Source: Anarhynchus alexandrinus (Eukaryota > Chordata > Aves > Charadriiformes > Charadriidae). From it: DNA of 64,000 bases. Below are positions 51,318 to 64,000 of the stretch, piece after piece (positions within the stretch are counted from its first letter, which is position 1; each line of letters starts with the position of its first letter). The notes beneath the pieces were generated by a model. The model worked only from the letters and a program-made list of their open reading frames with translations. It did no database searches and was not told the DNA's origin. A program made the position numbers and the translations under genes. The stretch spans positions 122,554 to 186,553 of the forward strand of contig VUYV01000226.1 of the NCBI GenBank assembly GCA_008711295.1, given 5' to 3'.

Positions 51318-51638
51318 ATGACTAAAGATGGTCAGAACTGCAATCTGAGAAGAAAAGCAGGTAATCTTGAGACTGCTAGAGCTCTATATGAGAGACAGCT
51401 AGGCAGTGATGATGACTATTATAAAACCAAACCATCTTTTTTTGCTTTCCCAGATGTTTCAAATTTAGGGGAACATAACCTTGTAGTACCACCTGTGGTT
51501 TCGGCAGCTATCATCAAAAGCTCTTACCACGATGTGATAGACATATTAAATACATTTTACTATGGGAATTTCCTGGTACCAAATGCACTGAGTTATTACA
51601 CTATTAACGCAGCTTTTAGAATGATTCTGCAGAAATAA
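51318..51638 (+). other. Unrecognised 106-codon open frame
   Basis: I do not recognise this product. The frame has mixed composition, with an acidic/aromatic stretch (GSDDDYYKTKPSFFAFPDVS) and a more hydrophobic C-terminal half (NLVVPPVVSAAIIK, ILNTFYYGNFLVPNALSYY). No signal peptide, membrane segment or known motif is evident. A pyrimidine-rich 'tttttttgctttcccag' at about 51438-51454, inside the frame, looks like a splice acceptor, so part could be an exon. It may equally be a chance frame in AT-rich DNA. Confidence 0.15.
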
Positions 51639-54127
51639 AACCCTTGCCTTCTCCCTTAGCATCTGAATAGTCTAATTATAATTTAACAGCTGTTAGCTGA
51701 ACTGCTCTACAAAGGCAAGTAAGCCTGGCTTTTCTACCTTCTGTTGGCCATAATGCAGCTTTACTCTGTTGAATGTAGTCAGTGGATTTGATAATTAAAC
51801 TTTTAGTGCTTATCTAATAACTGGCAGGTTGTTCTTTTTACTAGAAGATGTACAATACAGCATCATGTTATTTACATATTCTCTGAGATAGCCTAGAAAA
51901 CACGTGCTCCATAGTCCAGCTTCACCAGCAGCCTGAAAAGACTTTCCAATACCATACAGTGCATGCCTCTGTGATATAATCTGCAGTAAGACATAACGAC
52001 AGTGCACTGAAAGAGCTGGATAGGTCAAGGGTGTCACCAGCAACATATAGCCCTGCACCAACCTAGGCTTTGTTAAACTTCCTTCCTAGTGGTCTAAGAA
52101 AGCTTCAGAGGATAGAAAACAAAAAATTCTCCCTAGTCCGTGTCAAATGACAAGGAGGCGGGAAAGGAATTCCTTTTCTCAGCTCAGAATCCTGTGAGAT
52201 AGTTTAACTGTGAACAGGATGGAGAAAGCAAGCATCTGAAATTGTAATGCCACAAGGAACACTGGGGTTAATAGTGCTTGAGGAGCAGGGAAAGTAAACC
52301 GGTTTTATATAGCTTTCTAGACAAAGGAAGCCTTGAAACATGGGGTTATTACAATCTATATATTGCACTGGCAAAGAACAATTCCATCTCCTTTCAAACC
52401 ACTTTGGAGACACCTACAAGTTCTAGTGACAAAGTTCAATCTTTTTTATCACCAGGAACTGTCTGGATTAGTTTTGCCATCCTTCCACCTGCTTATCAGG
52501 CACCGTTTGATAACCGCACACACTCTTGCCCTGCTTTAGTCCTCTAGAACGCTCTACCTGAACTTCATTCCTGAGCTGGCTAGAAAACTCTTTCTAATGT
52601 CCTGGTTACTATCTGGGAACAATGTACAGTTCTTATACTTTCATTTGCTATTTTTCTTCAGTTTGACTAGCCCACGTCCTCCTTAGTCATCCTGACAGTC
52701 CATCTCTGCACAGTTGCCAGTTCCATCACTTACGACGAGAGCAGCAGCCACTGCTCTGGTTCAAGTAAAGGCTTGCCAAATGCTCTATGTGGTGGCACAA
52801 ACATTTTGTTGTCTGTACTGAAGAAACCTGAAACATCCTAGTACCATATTAGTGTTGGTCACAACTGCATTTACCCTCCCAACCCCATGGCAGTCATCCT
52901 AATCATCCTGTGTTACACCTGTTGTTTAGGACCAACAAAGTTATCATTGGTGAAACAATAGTAAGCAATACCCTCAATGATGAATTTGATCCAAATTCTC
53001 CTGCCTCTGCCACCAAAACAAATCCTACTGATACTTCCAGTGCCTAGCCAGATGATAGCTAGGTGGCCTGAGACACTGCCTATGGCAGGCAATCAACTAA
53101 TAGTTGCATTTCAGAGTCTTTTCTTTCACTCAGAAGTCTCAAAGTTTGAGTGACTTTTTTTTCCCCAGAGGATTTAATATACCAAAACTCTTGCTTCCTG
53201 CACTCACCATCTTAAGCATTTCTTTACTACTCAGACATCTCTGTTTTCTTTGAACACAAATGCCAGTTGAAAATGCTATTATTTTTGAGATGCCTAGGGT
53301 TGGCAGCCAGATACAAAAAATACAGTAGCAGTCTTTGTTGATGAGAAAAGGCACATTTGGGCAGCTGTAGACAAAAGCAGTATCCTCAAGGCCTTTCATC
53401 TTGATGAAGAGCCAGCCCACATGTTCTTCTGCAGCTAAGCCTAGAACTTGAAGCCCTATGGAGCAAGAAAGCCAAGCTGGCTGCATAAGCAGCATTGCTG
53501 CATTTTGGTGGTGCTGTGCCCATTATGAACTTTCCTTGGCTGTGTGTAAACTTATGGGCTCTCACATAGGATATTGAAGTGTCTGATGCCATTAAGACAA
53601 TGCCATCTTACAGGTATCCCTGTGTCTGGATTTTATTAAAAAAATGTCTTTGGGCAGTTAGATCATTAATACATGATTAAGTGCAGTGTGAACTCTTCTT
53701 CAGCCTTGTATAGCTGTACAACACATCGTACTTAAATGATGTGTGTCTGAAAAAGAGAAGAAGCAAAAAGCAACATAATCATTAAAAGTAAGCCCTTAGC
53801 AGATAACCTGTCTGCTCCTATTTGACCCAGGCATGAGGGAGGAATCAAACCTCAGCCCACTGAAACTAACAGATTCTATTCCTGATTGTTTTATCTTTGC
53901 AGACCATAGCAGAATCTGTGGGAGTGTCCGGTAGAGATTGGTGGAACTGCTCTCCCCTTCCTTAAAATGTGCTGACGAGAGTGGGCACATCACTAAGTAT
54001 CTACAATGCCAGAAAGCAGGTTGTCTTTCAAATTTTGTTTTCCTATAAATAAATAAATATTTAACATGAGATCTTGTTTTGCTTTTGCTGCAGCGCCCCG
54101 ACGTGAGTCCATGCCGGGCTGTCACCA

Positions 54128-54137
54128 CCCCCTGGTG
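54128..54137 (-). promoter_or_regulatory. CTCF-like core motif in a small GC-rich island
   Basis: CCCCCTGGTG on the + strand is the reverse complement of CACCAGGGGG, the core of the vertebrate CTCF motif. It sits in a roughly 130-bp GC- and CpG-richer patch (about 54090-54215) inside AT-rich DNA. The motif is suggestive only; short matches occur by chance. Confidence 0.3.
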
Positions 54138-57100
54138 CGTAGCTGAGGCAGTGTCACACAGTGGCAGGCAACATCGCCCTGTGATGGCATGGGCACTGTC
54201 AGTCACCGTGTACTGTTCTAGTGAATTTATTTCACAAATGATGCCAACATAAACTAACAGTGTCAGACTCAATCTCAAATAGAAAACAAATTTGGTCACA
54301 ATTTGGCTGTATGGGATTAAACTGCATTCTCCACCCCTTGGGTTAGCCATTCTGCTGTAACTGGCATTCATTTTAACAGTTCTTCGATCTCTTTCATCTC
54401 GTGTACATCAGTTACTTCAGCTCAGGCTTCAAATTTCTCAAGCATTCTCAAACTTAACAGCATTTTTCTTTGTGGTTTTGGCATTGCCTCATTCTCCCTC
54501 TCTGCTTCATATCACCTGTTCTCTGTTTCATGGTGCTGAATGAAATATTGTTCTCCCTCTTGTCTACAAGAGCTATTACTTCTCAAGTCATTGCATTTAA
54601 CTTTTATGTTCCCTAATTTCTCTATGGAAAAAGAAATCAGAAGATTTGTGTCTAGCCACAACAGTTGCACGCTTTGACTAAACCACCAAGGTCTCTATTC
54701 TCCTGATGCTTCCAGGGCTGCCTCCTACATACTGGCATTCTTGGTTTCGCATTGCTCAGGGTGACAGATTACGTTGTCTCATTTGTCCTTAATAAACTCT
54801 TTCAACTCTTGTTTAAAAAACAAGTATATAATATAAATGCACCTTTGTCTCAGAAGGAAAGGCTCTACGTTTCTCATGTATTTTAGGTCTGCCTTGTACT
54901 CTTGCAAGCATCAGAAAACACCGCATCAATGTGGAGTAGTACCTGTCGATCCCTTCACGGAACATCTCTTAAGTCAGGAGCCAATATGAAGCATGTTGCC
55001 TGCAGCTGTCTGTACAAAGGCTCCCTGTGTCATGTGCTGCATGGGAATGACCTCACCATTTGAATAGAGCTACTGAACCAGTTACGGATGTAGTCTGACA
55101 GTCATAGAACAAACATGACTCATTTAAGAACATTCCCTACCTTCCCTTTTAATAACCGGTTTCACCAAAGTCAGTAAACTAGAACTGAAGGGAGAACAAA
55201 GAGTTCTTCAGTCAGCTCTGCACAGCGTTCTCACACGCCACTTTGCTGCGGGAGCATGTTTGAAACAACTGTCCCTCCAAAATTACATCTTCTCTGATGA
55301 TGTCCAAGCTCTCACAATGTAATCACCTCTAGCAGCAGATACTGACATGCCACTACTAACAATACTAATAACAATACTAATGAATGAACAGTTCTATGTC
55401 CTGGATTTAAAACCAAAAAGCTGTAAAAATACAAATGTTGATGTGCTGAAGAGAGATCATCATCTTTGATGATGATGATAATAATTGTGTTGAGATGAGA
55501 AGAGGGTTCTGCAAATAAGGAGATTTGTGTCTAGTTTGACCAAGCCATCAAGGCTTGGTCGTGTGACTTCACACCCAAGAGTACTCAACTTCCACACTAA
55601 GTTTTCTTAAGAAGGGGCTAAGAAATTAATTCCTGCTATGCCTTTGCTTCTCCACCTTGCGGTATATCAATAATCACTTTGGTAAAGCTCTTTTTGAGAA
55701 AGTTGATAATAGAAATTATAACATGTCAGGGTAAACTTTGAAAACTTGAATTTTATTTGTGAAATATTTTTGGTATTATAAAATCTCAACTCCACTGATG
55801 CCAACAACAACAAATCTCGATTATATAACTGGAACTGAGGCTTCATCTCAGATTAAGCTATTACAGCATGCAAATAGCATCATTTTCTGAATGTGCAATA
55901 CACTAGTCCTCATACTAGGTCTTTTCCTATTGTTTCAATTTGATTGTAGTGGACTGATCCTATGCAATTGACTTGCAGTGGCATCCTCAGTTGGAAACGA
56001 TGGAGTGCATTCACTTCACCAGTAATGGCTGTGTCTAGATTGGCACTGTGCAATTTTCAAGTATATTTTGTTAATGGGCTCCCTACACAATTCATTGTAC
56101 TGTAATACATCATGTGGCTGGGGAAAGAGTTTGTTTAAATAGATTTGGCTTCTGTAACTGACATTTGCATTAACTCAGTGTGAATTACAAGATGCTCCAT
56201 CACAAGATTTGAGGCATGGTTACTTGTAATGGCCTCATGATGTGGAGTGCCATGTCTCCGGTCTTGAGCACTGATCTGTATTTCTGAGGGACCTGAGTAG
56301 AAGCTCTAATGATCAAGTTTGCAGTGAGGTAATGGCTTTTAGATAGTGACACAATGCACTTTGATTGCACTTTAGAGCTGGAGGAGATATTGTCTCAGTA
56401 GACAGACAGTGTACGACAAGAAAAGTTGATTCATTGGTTATTAGGTTCCAGTGAAGTATAAAATCTGTCATTTTAAAAACTCTCCCTTTTTTGGTTTGCT
56501 CTCTGAAGCGCCTTGAAGACTAGCACACGTATCCTCTCTGACTAGGCCAAAACACCTCAAATTCTGCTGTTGTTCAGACCTATCTTGTTCCTTCTAGAGG
56601 TAAAGGCAAGGAAAGGCTCAAATCGGCCAGACTGATTTGTAAATTCTTTGACTTGCAGGTAAGGACAAACTGACAGCTTAGTTTTAAAGTTATTCAGTTT
56701 TTAGTTTTGGTAAAGTTGCTTAAATGCCACAGTAGTAACTTACTACACACTACACAGGGAAGGGGGGGGTGGTGGAATTCTATGAAACCTCAAATTTGCC
56801 TGCCAAGCTGCAAGAAGAGATGTGCACATGCCTTGGATTAATTCAGGTTAGAAGAGCAGAGATGATAAAACTTAGCAACTAACTTTGATTAACAGCTGAA
56901 GTAGGTGAGCCTAGTGTTTAAATACAAGATGTTAAGTTTAGTCGAATCACATGTTGCTTTTATTATTTTTCTTACCATGAGCTAGGTAACTCTTGATAGT
57001 GATGGGACTATATGCAAACTAACAAGGTAAAGGTATGAAGCTTTTCTGCAGAGGGGAAAATATCCTCTTTCTAGTAGTCACATGAGCAGGAGAACACCTA

Positions 57101-59223
57101 AAGAAATACTTCAGCAAACTTGTTAGGCACCACCACTCAGGACGATACCAGCTGCAAGGACTGCAGTAGAGACCAGCCTGCCCAAACCTGCTTTGTGCTA
57201 CCCAGCTGGAGGAATGCTCAAGCAGAATGGGCTAAATGCCTCAGCACTGACTGAGTGCCTTGGGTGGGCTTTGTAGTCACACTGAGCTCTGTACCAGGGA
57301 GTTTCCACTGTTTTAAAGTTGGCTTGAATATGCCTTCAGAGGCTGCCCCTACAATGCAGATGTACTCAAAGGCTGCCCCAAGTCACTGTTTTCCCTGCAC
57401 TGTATTCATTTAAAAAAGAATAAGAATGCTATTACTGTATGAGAGGAATTAGCCTCCTTAACTAAGTGCTGCTTCAGTGTTAAATGAAGACAGCAAAAGC
57501 TACCAGCGTTATTAACAACAATAGCTGGTTAGTAATGCACTGAGAAAGAGCAGGGCTGGGGACACAAAATAATCATTGTAAATTACCCAGATTGATAAAA
57601 GGGCTGAAAGGCAGCTGGATATGTTTTTCAGACATGCTAGAAAAAAAAAATAAATCCTGATGTTTACCCAGTCTTCTACCCAGACACCAAGGAAACCATG
57701 AGCCCACAGGAGGCATATCTCATGGCTCTGCTTTTTTGGCAAGGTAAGATTTCTTTCAATCTTTTTGTTTTGCTCTAACTACCCTTTTTTTCTCAAACAT
57801 TTTTCCTTAGCTTTCCTGTAGCACACTGCTTTAAGGTGACAGCAGCCTTTCATCTAATGAGCAACAATTAGCTAATATTACTTAGGATTACTAATTCCTG
57901 CTTCCCTTTTATGACCTTTAACTTTTCTCCTTTAAGGATTGTAAGGGTGTTGTTTTTTTTTCCTTTTCACTGAATTAAACTGCTTGTTTAATTACTTTTA
58001 TTGTGTAGTTACACAACAGAAGCATTGAATTCCAAAGTTCTCCTACTGCTAATGGAGTATCACATATTACAAGTGGATAGAATATGTCTCATTATGACAA
58101 TGACTACTATATTTTAGTGTTTTTCTATGTAAATAAGGCTGATGTGATCTGCTTGCTTGCCTCTCCCAATTCACCTAAGAATTTTAAACTTATTGGCTGG
58201 TGTCTACAAATGCAACAGATAGGAAGAAGTCCCAAGGATGTTTCAGCGACATAATTTCCATGGAATTATATACCTGGGAAACCAGGTAGATGAGGAAAGT
58301 CTCCCTATAGCTGCACTGAGGAAAGGGCTGTAGTTAAGCTCATACCAATTAAACACCAGGTAATTCACAAAGATCGGAAAGATTTCTGCCCTCTTGGTTT
58401 CAGTTACTGTCTTCTTTAGAGCAAGTTCCCAAAGCTATTTAAATCAAAGGGAGTTATCCTAATAGAACTGTATCAATCCTTCACTCCTTGGTGCTGTGGA
58501 TCAGTGACAGGGCACAAAGTGAGCTGTCCTTTCTGTTTTTCTTTTAATTTATTCAAATTAAAAGATTTTCTGATTGCTTATCAGAAATTTCTAATTTATT
58601 TATGGACACAATCTGTGAAACTTCATTTACTGAAGTATCTTGAATCGACTTAGTCTACAAGGGACCTCTGCAGTGCCTGAAAGGCTTATTAAAATCCCTA
58701 CTGTGTTTTCCAGTAGTATGTCAGGCTTCTCTTCCTGAAGTCAACTCAACCAGTCAGTATATACCCTCTCCTGAAAACAAAACCAAGCTTCCACTGGCTT
58801 CAGTAGCAGCAACGTTCAGTTCAAAACAGCTCATGTGTGAACTAACGCTGGAGAACTAATTGAGGCAGAACAGTAATGGGAAACTCAATCTGAAAATGAA
58901 GTGTTTTTAATTGAGACACTCTTCAGAATTATACAGAAAGAGGCTCTTTCTCATTTAAAATTTGGCTCTTCCTTCCTCACCAACTATAAATCACTGATCT
59001 ATAATTAGTATTCTTAGTAGAAGGAATGCCTGATTGTCTGGCTTAAGTTATGCCTATGACTGCAATGAGGAGAGCTGTAGGTGTGTTGGAACAGATTCTA
59101 GCTAGTCTGCTACTTAGCATCCAATTTGTTACAAATGTTTCTGTTACAATCTCTTTCTTAAAAATGAGAACAAATTACGGAAGAAGTGTGCCTCTAGATT
59201 CCTAGGAGCTAAGAGCAGCAGTG

Positions 59224-59300
59224 TGACTCTGTGGCACAATGATTGGAAGCTTACCAGGGAACAAGAGAAGAATCGAGCTTCAGTCCCGTGCCAAGACCTA
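59224..59300 (+). mobile_element. Possible MIR-type SINE head
   Basis: The order 'tgtggcacaatgattggaag', a run of purines, then 'aatcgagcttcagtcccgtg' resembles the tRNA-derived head of a MIR-like SINE (transcription box region followed by a 'gggttcaatccc'-like segment). It is very diverged, so the call is weak. Confidence 0.25.
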
Positions 59301-61252
59301 GTCCAACATTTTATGTAATGACCATTTAATAAAAATTGCATCAATGCTCACTGGTGGGGAAGCCAGTATCCTGATCTTGTCTCTCTGTTCTTATTCTATT
59401 TTTAAAGGAAGGTGTGTCTCACTGCATTTTTGCAAGAGACGGATAACACTTCACTCTACTTAAGTGAATCCAAAAGGAGATCATAAATGAGATGGAGGGC
59501 AGTAAACTGACTCTGGTCAGTAAATACAGAGTTTAAACCAATACCAAGAGCATGCATAGGAATCAGTGGCACTGGGGAGTCAAGGTTTGGGATACACTGT
59601 ATTACAGGCCTGGCACCAGGTCATAGGCCTGGCTGCTTAGGTGTGTGTTGAGGAATCCAGGTGTCTGAAGGACATCTGCTATGTGTGGCCACGTTTAATT
59701 CAGAAAGTAGTGTGCCTCAGGTATCAGAAACTGTGGAAATGTTATTCTGCTGTCTCATTGCCTTTAAAAGAGCTTTCCCATGCCCTATCCATGCCATGCA
59801 TGGACTCGGAAACATAGTTTCTCACCAAGGGATCAGATTCAGTTGCTTAACAGGCAGGAAGCTAACTCAAAAGCTTTCTGACAGATTAACAAATTGAACT
59901 GGCTCACTGAGAGGCCAAGTAAGTAGCAGAGTGGGCAAAAGGAAGGGTCAAGACCACATAACCATGAGTACATGGTAGCAAAATGGTTGTGGTGGCAGGG
60001 ATTGGATGAAGAGCTGCACTGCCCCCCTTGACGAAAGCAAAACATTAGATCAGCTCAGAAACCTTGTGAAATCTGTCTTTGGCATCTAAGTCTGGATGGT
60101 TTCAAATGGTGAACCCTAACTTGATGTAGTCACTTTCTTTCAGGGCAGAAGAGGACGTATAAATCCAACACAGTGGCAGGAATGAGGATGCACTTTTCTG
60201 TTTGGCATCTCTTACTAGCTTGCTTATGCTAGTCTAATGACATGCAAATTTCATTTTAAGTGCCTAACTCTGTAATTCCATGTACAATAGGTCTTGGACC
60301 CTCTTGCTCGAACCCAAAATGTGTTCCTCCATCCTGTTTTGTTTTGTCTTTTGTGCTCCTGCGTCTATGATGTGATCCAACCAAAAACTTCTTTCATGGG
60401 ATGTTATCAGTCAAATCAGTTTCCTAATCTGGCTGATAGTACAGTTGCATAATCTGTAATTTTTAACTCAGCGGAGGCGGTAGGACTGTTCTTTTGGTGG
60501 ATGTGTAAGGTCTTTGATCACCTTAGGTAGACTGCAAAATCATAAATTAGCACACTCTGCATTATACAGGAAGCTTAAAACCCGTTTTCAGCCCTGTGGA
60601 TTGAATTTCAGGCTCTTTTCAGCCTTCTGTGAGGCTGACTGCAGAAAATGAGTTGCTAATACACACTAAACAGCAGGATCCTGGACCTGGAGTGCTCAGA
60701 GCTGTATTTTGCTTCTGAAATCACGTTAATGGACTTGGGGATCAGAACATGTAGTTACAGTGATGAGATACACCCCTTCCATTTGCATCCTTCTAGTCAT
60801 TTTAACACGGAACAATTCAGGGCTCCTTTAGGTATCACTTTTCAAGATATTTGGAACTTAAAATTACACTGAAGTTGCCAACAGAAACTGAATTTAATAA
60901 AAATAACTAGAAAACAGTAAGAATGGGGACGGAATGAAAAACTACATTCCCTAGAACCCTTTAGGAAAGGTTTTTCTGGCTGGGGACAGCCATACACCTT
61001 TGCAAAGGACTTCTGAGCTGCAGCACTTTTCAGGAACTTGCTGCTTTTGTTGGAGTTCTTTATCATGTTTCTTACGTTCTTTTACATTTTAATCAAAGAG
61101 TTTTCAAGACTGTATGGATATTGTTATCTTTCTGCTTGTTATAGTTTGTTCCTACACTTTGTAATGCTTTTAGAAAAACCTCTCCATATATCCACTGGTA
61201 ATGAGGAAGGTGGATTTTTTCCTTCCCTCATCCTTTGTCTGTACAGACGATA

Positions 61253-61329
61253 ACAGTGACGCCTTTTGCTCATTAGCAAAAAAGCCCTTCCGGATCTTTG
61301 CAAGAATCAATGACTGTCAGCGTCACTGT
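61253..61329. repeat. Nested inverted repeats (possible hairpin or regulatory element)
   Basis: ACAGTGACGC at 61253-61262 is mirrored by GCGTCACTGT at 61320-61329, a perfect 10-bp inverted repeat 57 bp apart. Just inside the left arm lies a second perfect inverted repeat, TTTTGCT-catt-AGCAAAA (61264-61281). The arms contain CRE-like TGACG cores, and homeodomain-like TAAT occurs just downstream. No transcript or conservation data are available. Confidence 0.6.
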
Positions 61330-61857
61330 AAATGATGAGTAATTAGACTTAGGAAATGAAGAATTAGATGTGGGCTCCAGCTGCAAAATATTGATTTTTT
61401 TTTTTTTTTTGGAACAATATACGGTTCCATCAGTGTTGTGGTATAACTTATAACAGGTAACTTCTGCAAGTGGATAGGGAAGATGATGAAAAAGATGAGC
61501 CCTATTTCTTTAACAGTAAGCAAACCCAAGCAAGCAGTCCTCAGGTAGTTTTTCAGGAACTCTCAAATTATATTTTTTTTTTAAAATTTACATTGAAATA
61601 CTTGATTCTTTTTATTTTTCTCCCCAAAAGTGTTGCTGCTGTCAATATGTTGCTGCTTATCAGAACTGACTGAAATACTTTTGTTAAGAAAAAATTCTGT
61701 TTTTTTAAGTGTGCTGAGAAAAGGTTCAGCATTTCGTGTGTGCGTGTGTGTGTAAAGTTCTAATAATACTGGAAAATGTGAAAAGCAGGGGAGTTTAATA
61801 AAAAAAAGCTTTTCTAAATGATTTTTTTCTATGAACAACCCTTGCAGTGAAAAAAGG

Positions 61858-61884
61858 AAAAAAAAAAAAAAAAAAAAAAAAAAG
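61858..61884. repeat. 27-bp A homopolymer
   Basis: An uninterrupted run of 27 A is preceded by a shorter purine run. I see no retroposed gene or SINE immediately 5' of it that would make it a poly(A) tail, so it is scored as simple sequence. Confidence 0.95.
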
Positions 61885-63559
61885 GCCTAGTTCTACCAAT
61901 TAATCTTTTGTGATTTCAGAAAGATACTATACTGGAAAAAAGTTAGGCAAGGGAGAGATTCAATAGCATGTGGAAACCATGTATTAGCAGTGCAGTTTGA
62001 GCAATACCAGTTGTGCAGTTAAAAGTAAAGGGCAAGGCCGAAACCTGCCTGCTTATGGATGGACCTTACTTAAGAAGGCCTGCTATCTTCCATGGTGTTT
62101 CATACAGACTGATATTTGTCTTGTGAAACCAAATGGGAGAGCCAGGCAGAATTTAAAGCAGGACAGTGCCTCACCTCACCAACCAAAAGCTGCTTTGTAT
62201 GAATGTTAGCATGAGATGTGGTGTGTTCTGTGGTGAAACAGATGTATATAAAGGGCTTGCCTTATATATGAATGATTTTTTCTCACCATGCTCCAAGAGT
62301 AACAACTGAATACCAAAAAATAAACAAAGCTGGAAAAAACTCCACAACTATTTTAATGTTTTTGTATACAATTTTTGTGTTCTTTAAAACTTTTTGTGTA
62401 TGCACTCACAAATGTTTTTTACTCATGCTGCTATTAAACCCCTTATGCTATAGCTACTTGCTAGAGTGACCTTAAAACCAAACCAATTTTGTTCTGTAGC
62501 ATTTTGCAACCATTTTTTTTTTGCTTTGTTTCTTAGCAGATGAGCCACTGCATCAGTAGTAATACTCACTCCTCCAGAAGCCATGTGCCTGCCTTCTTGC
62601 TATTTCATACTGGTGTTGCCTGGAATAACTTGTATCTGTATACACAACTGCAACTTTCAGAAAATTGGTACAATAGAAAAATTTGGACTGAACTGGTTTG
62701 ATATGCATAACCACATTTTGAGTAACAGTTTTCCCTGTTTTTTGGTAAATTAAATAGAAAGCTACAAACAGTTAAAAGCGACAAGAACTTAAAAATTATT
62801 CCTGTAAGCTTGACCAAAATAACTGTTTAGTATCCCTTTTAAATAAGCAGAACTCAAGTAATGCCTCTGGTAGTTACTAGGATGGAAAAGGTACTGGCTA
62901 TTTCTGGTGGTGATGATTACTGTTCGCCTGCTAGAACTGGCGTGCTCCGCTACAGTGATGAATCTGTCTCCTATTCTGTTTGTTCTGGAAACTCATTCAG
63001 CTCTAACGCAGTGCCATAGTTTGCCTCCAGCTCCTCATGCTTGCACTTTTGCTGGCGCAGGGGAGGACCTCAAAGTTTTGCCTTGGTTCAAGTGCCTTAC
63101 TTCAAATCTGTGGTAAGAGGTATAGCCCTTAGCACACAGCCAGAGATGTGTATTTTTGGCACATGACATGAAAAACAACTGATGGAAACCAAGAATGTCA
63201 TTCTACATCCCTCGAGCCAAACCAACCCTAAAGCAGAGAACTTAAAACAGAAAAGACGATGAAATTTTGGATGTGAAGTCCTAACAGCAACAGTTGACCA
63301 AACTACACAGAGAATATCTAATTAGGATTAGTCTTTAAATTAGACTCCTCAGAGGAGTGCAAACTAAGAATGGGATCCTGATAAGCTGACTTGTGCATCG
63401 CAACAAATCCAGTTGCAGAATCTGGTCCTAATGCTTCCGCTGCCCACCCCCTCTCCTCTCCAGCAGTTAAATACTCCACAGTACTTTACTCACAGGCTGT
63501 TTCTGTAACAGTCATAGCTTAAATATCTATGTACCTAATGGACTTATCCCTAGCACCAC

Positions 63560-63630
63560 AGTGAGGGAGGGAAGCGGCATTAACCTCATTTTGCAGATAA
63601 ACAGTGGAAGCCCTGATGGTGCTCTACTGC
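63560..63630 (-). mobile_element. Possible MIR-type remnant, minus strand
   Basis: The segment 'attaacctcattttgcagat' followed by 'aaacagtggaag' resembles the reverse complement of the MIR 3' half (usually 'attatccccattttacagat' then 'gaggaaactgaggc'). It is diverged and short. The open frame at 63561 runs through it and is not taken as a gene. Confidence 0.35.
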
Positions 63631-64000
63631 ATTACATCCTGTGGAACAATTGCACGTATGCAGCGAGTGTAAAAACGCTGTTACACCAGACTGCTGTATT
63701 CACACTAAGACTGAGCTTTGCCCTGTCTTCTGTTCCTTCTTTGCATAGCCATGTACGACTATGAAGATAAGTGAAATTCAGAATACGGATGAGTTATGAT
63801 TAATTTCTCGGCTACTGATTGCTCTGCTCAGCCTTGGAAGACGTGGAGACTAGAACAGTGCCACTCAACATGCTGAACCATTTAACAGTGGGTAATCTCA
63901 CTGCTGAACTGTAGCAACTCAAATCTAAGGTTCTCTCTTACCACAATTCAGGATGCTGCAGTGGCCTGAGTAAAAATCTATCTGACCAAGGTTACAAGAT

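Larger units (their letters stand above)
41299..64000. other. Gene-poor flank downstream of VAMP1
   Basis: No exon of a known family is recognisable here. It contains old CR1 scraps (45.1 and 48.5 kb), weak MIR-like pieces (59.2 and 63.6 kb), simple repeats, an inverted-repeat element (61.25 kb) and two unrecognised open frames described separately. The expected mammalian downstream neighbour MRPL51 is not seen. Part of the left side may be an extended VAMP1 3' UTR. Confidence 0.55.

Noticed and set aside
53139..53495. 118-codon minus-strand frame
   Set aside because: No recognisable motif; composition looks like translated noncoding sequence.
61858..61884. Poly(A) tail of a processed pseudogene
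   Set aside because: No retroposed coding sequence or target-site duplication is visible next to the A run.

Overview
The window is avian nuclear DNA. CR1 LINE fragments with the typical bird/reptile 3' tail, two solo LTRs that resemble avian endogenous retroviruses, an old MIR-type SINE remnant, AT-rich noncoding DNA and one spliced vertebrate gene all point that way. I see no prokaryotic feature, CRISPR array, rRNA or tRNA. Almost none of the short open frames look like genes; most are chance frames in AT-rich DNA or pieces of CR1.

The one gene I recognise with confidence is a synaptobrevin, most likely VAMP1, on the + strand. Four coding exons are visible: 30549-30663, 36784-36942, 38038-38089 and 40270-40286. 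All have consensus splice sites and compatible phases. Together with an initiator Met from an exon I could not find, they give about 114 residues: a proline/alanine-rich N-terminus, a complete R-SNARE motif, the basic/tryptophan juxtamembrane stretch and a C-terminal membrane anchor ending in YFST. The 3' UTR begins at 40287; its end is uncertain.

Layout: 1-20344, noncoding, with one tiny CR1 tail (505-566). 20345-20565, a duplicated and partly inverted segment around a single N, probably an assembly join. 21380-22208, a + strand CR1 3' end with a long intact reverse-transcriptase frame and a 59-bp insertion in its 3' UTR. 22209-29316, noncoding, with a MIR remnant near 25.7 kb. 29322-29832, a minus-strand solo LTR with a 5-bp target-site duplication. 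30549-40286, VAMP1. Its intron 2 carries two antisense insertions: a 2-kb CR1 (31438-33412) and a second solo LTR (35016-35574) with internal tandem repeats and an N. 40287-64000, the 3' UTR and a gene-poor flank with two old CR1 scraps, weak MIR-like pieces, a 27-A run, a nested inverted repeat near 61.3 kb, and two unrecognised open frames (51318-51638 + and 53796-54371 -).

I found no new multi-gene system. The items most worth checking are the VAMP1 C-terminal splice alternative, the missing first exon, the two LTRs with clean target-site duplications, the CR1 with its inserted segment, the rearranged sequence around the N at 20479, and the nested palindrome at 61.25-61.33 kb.
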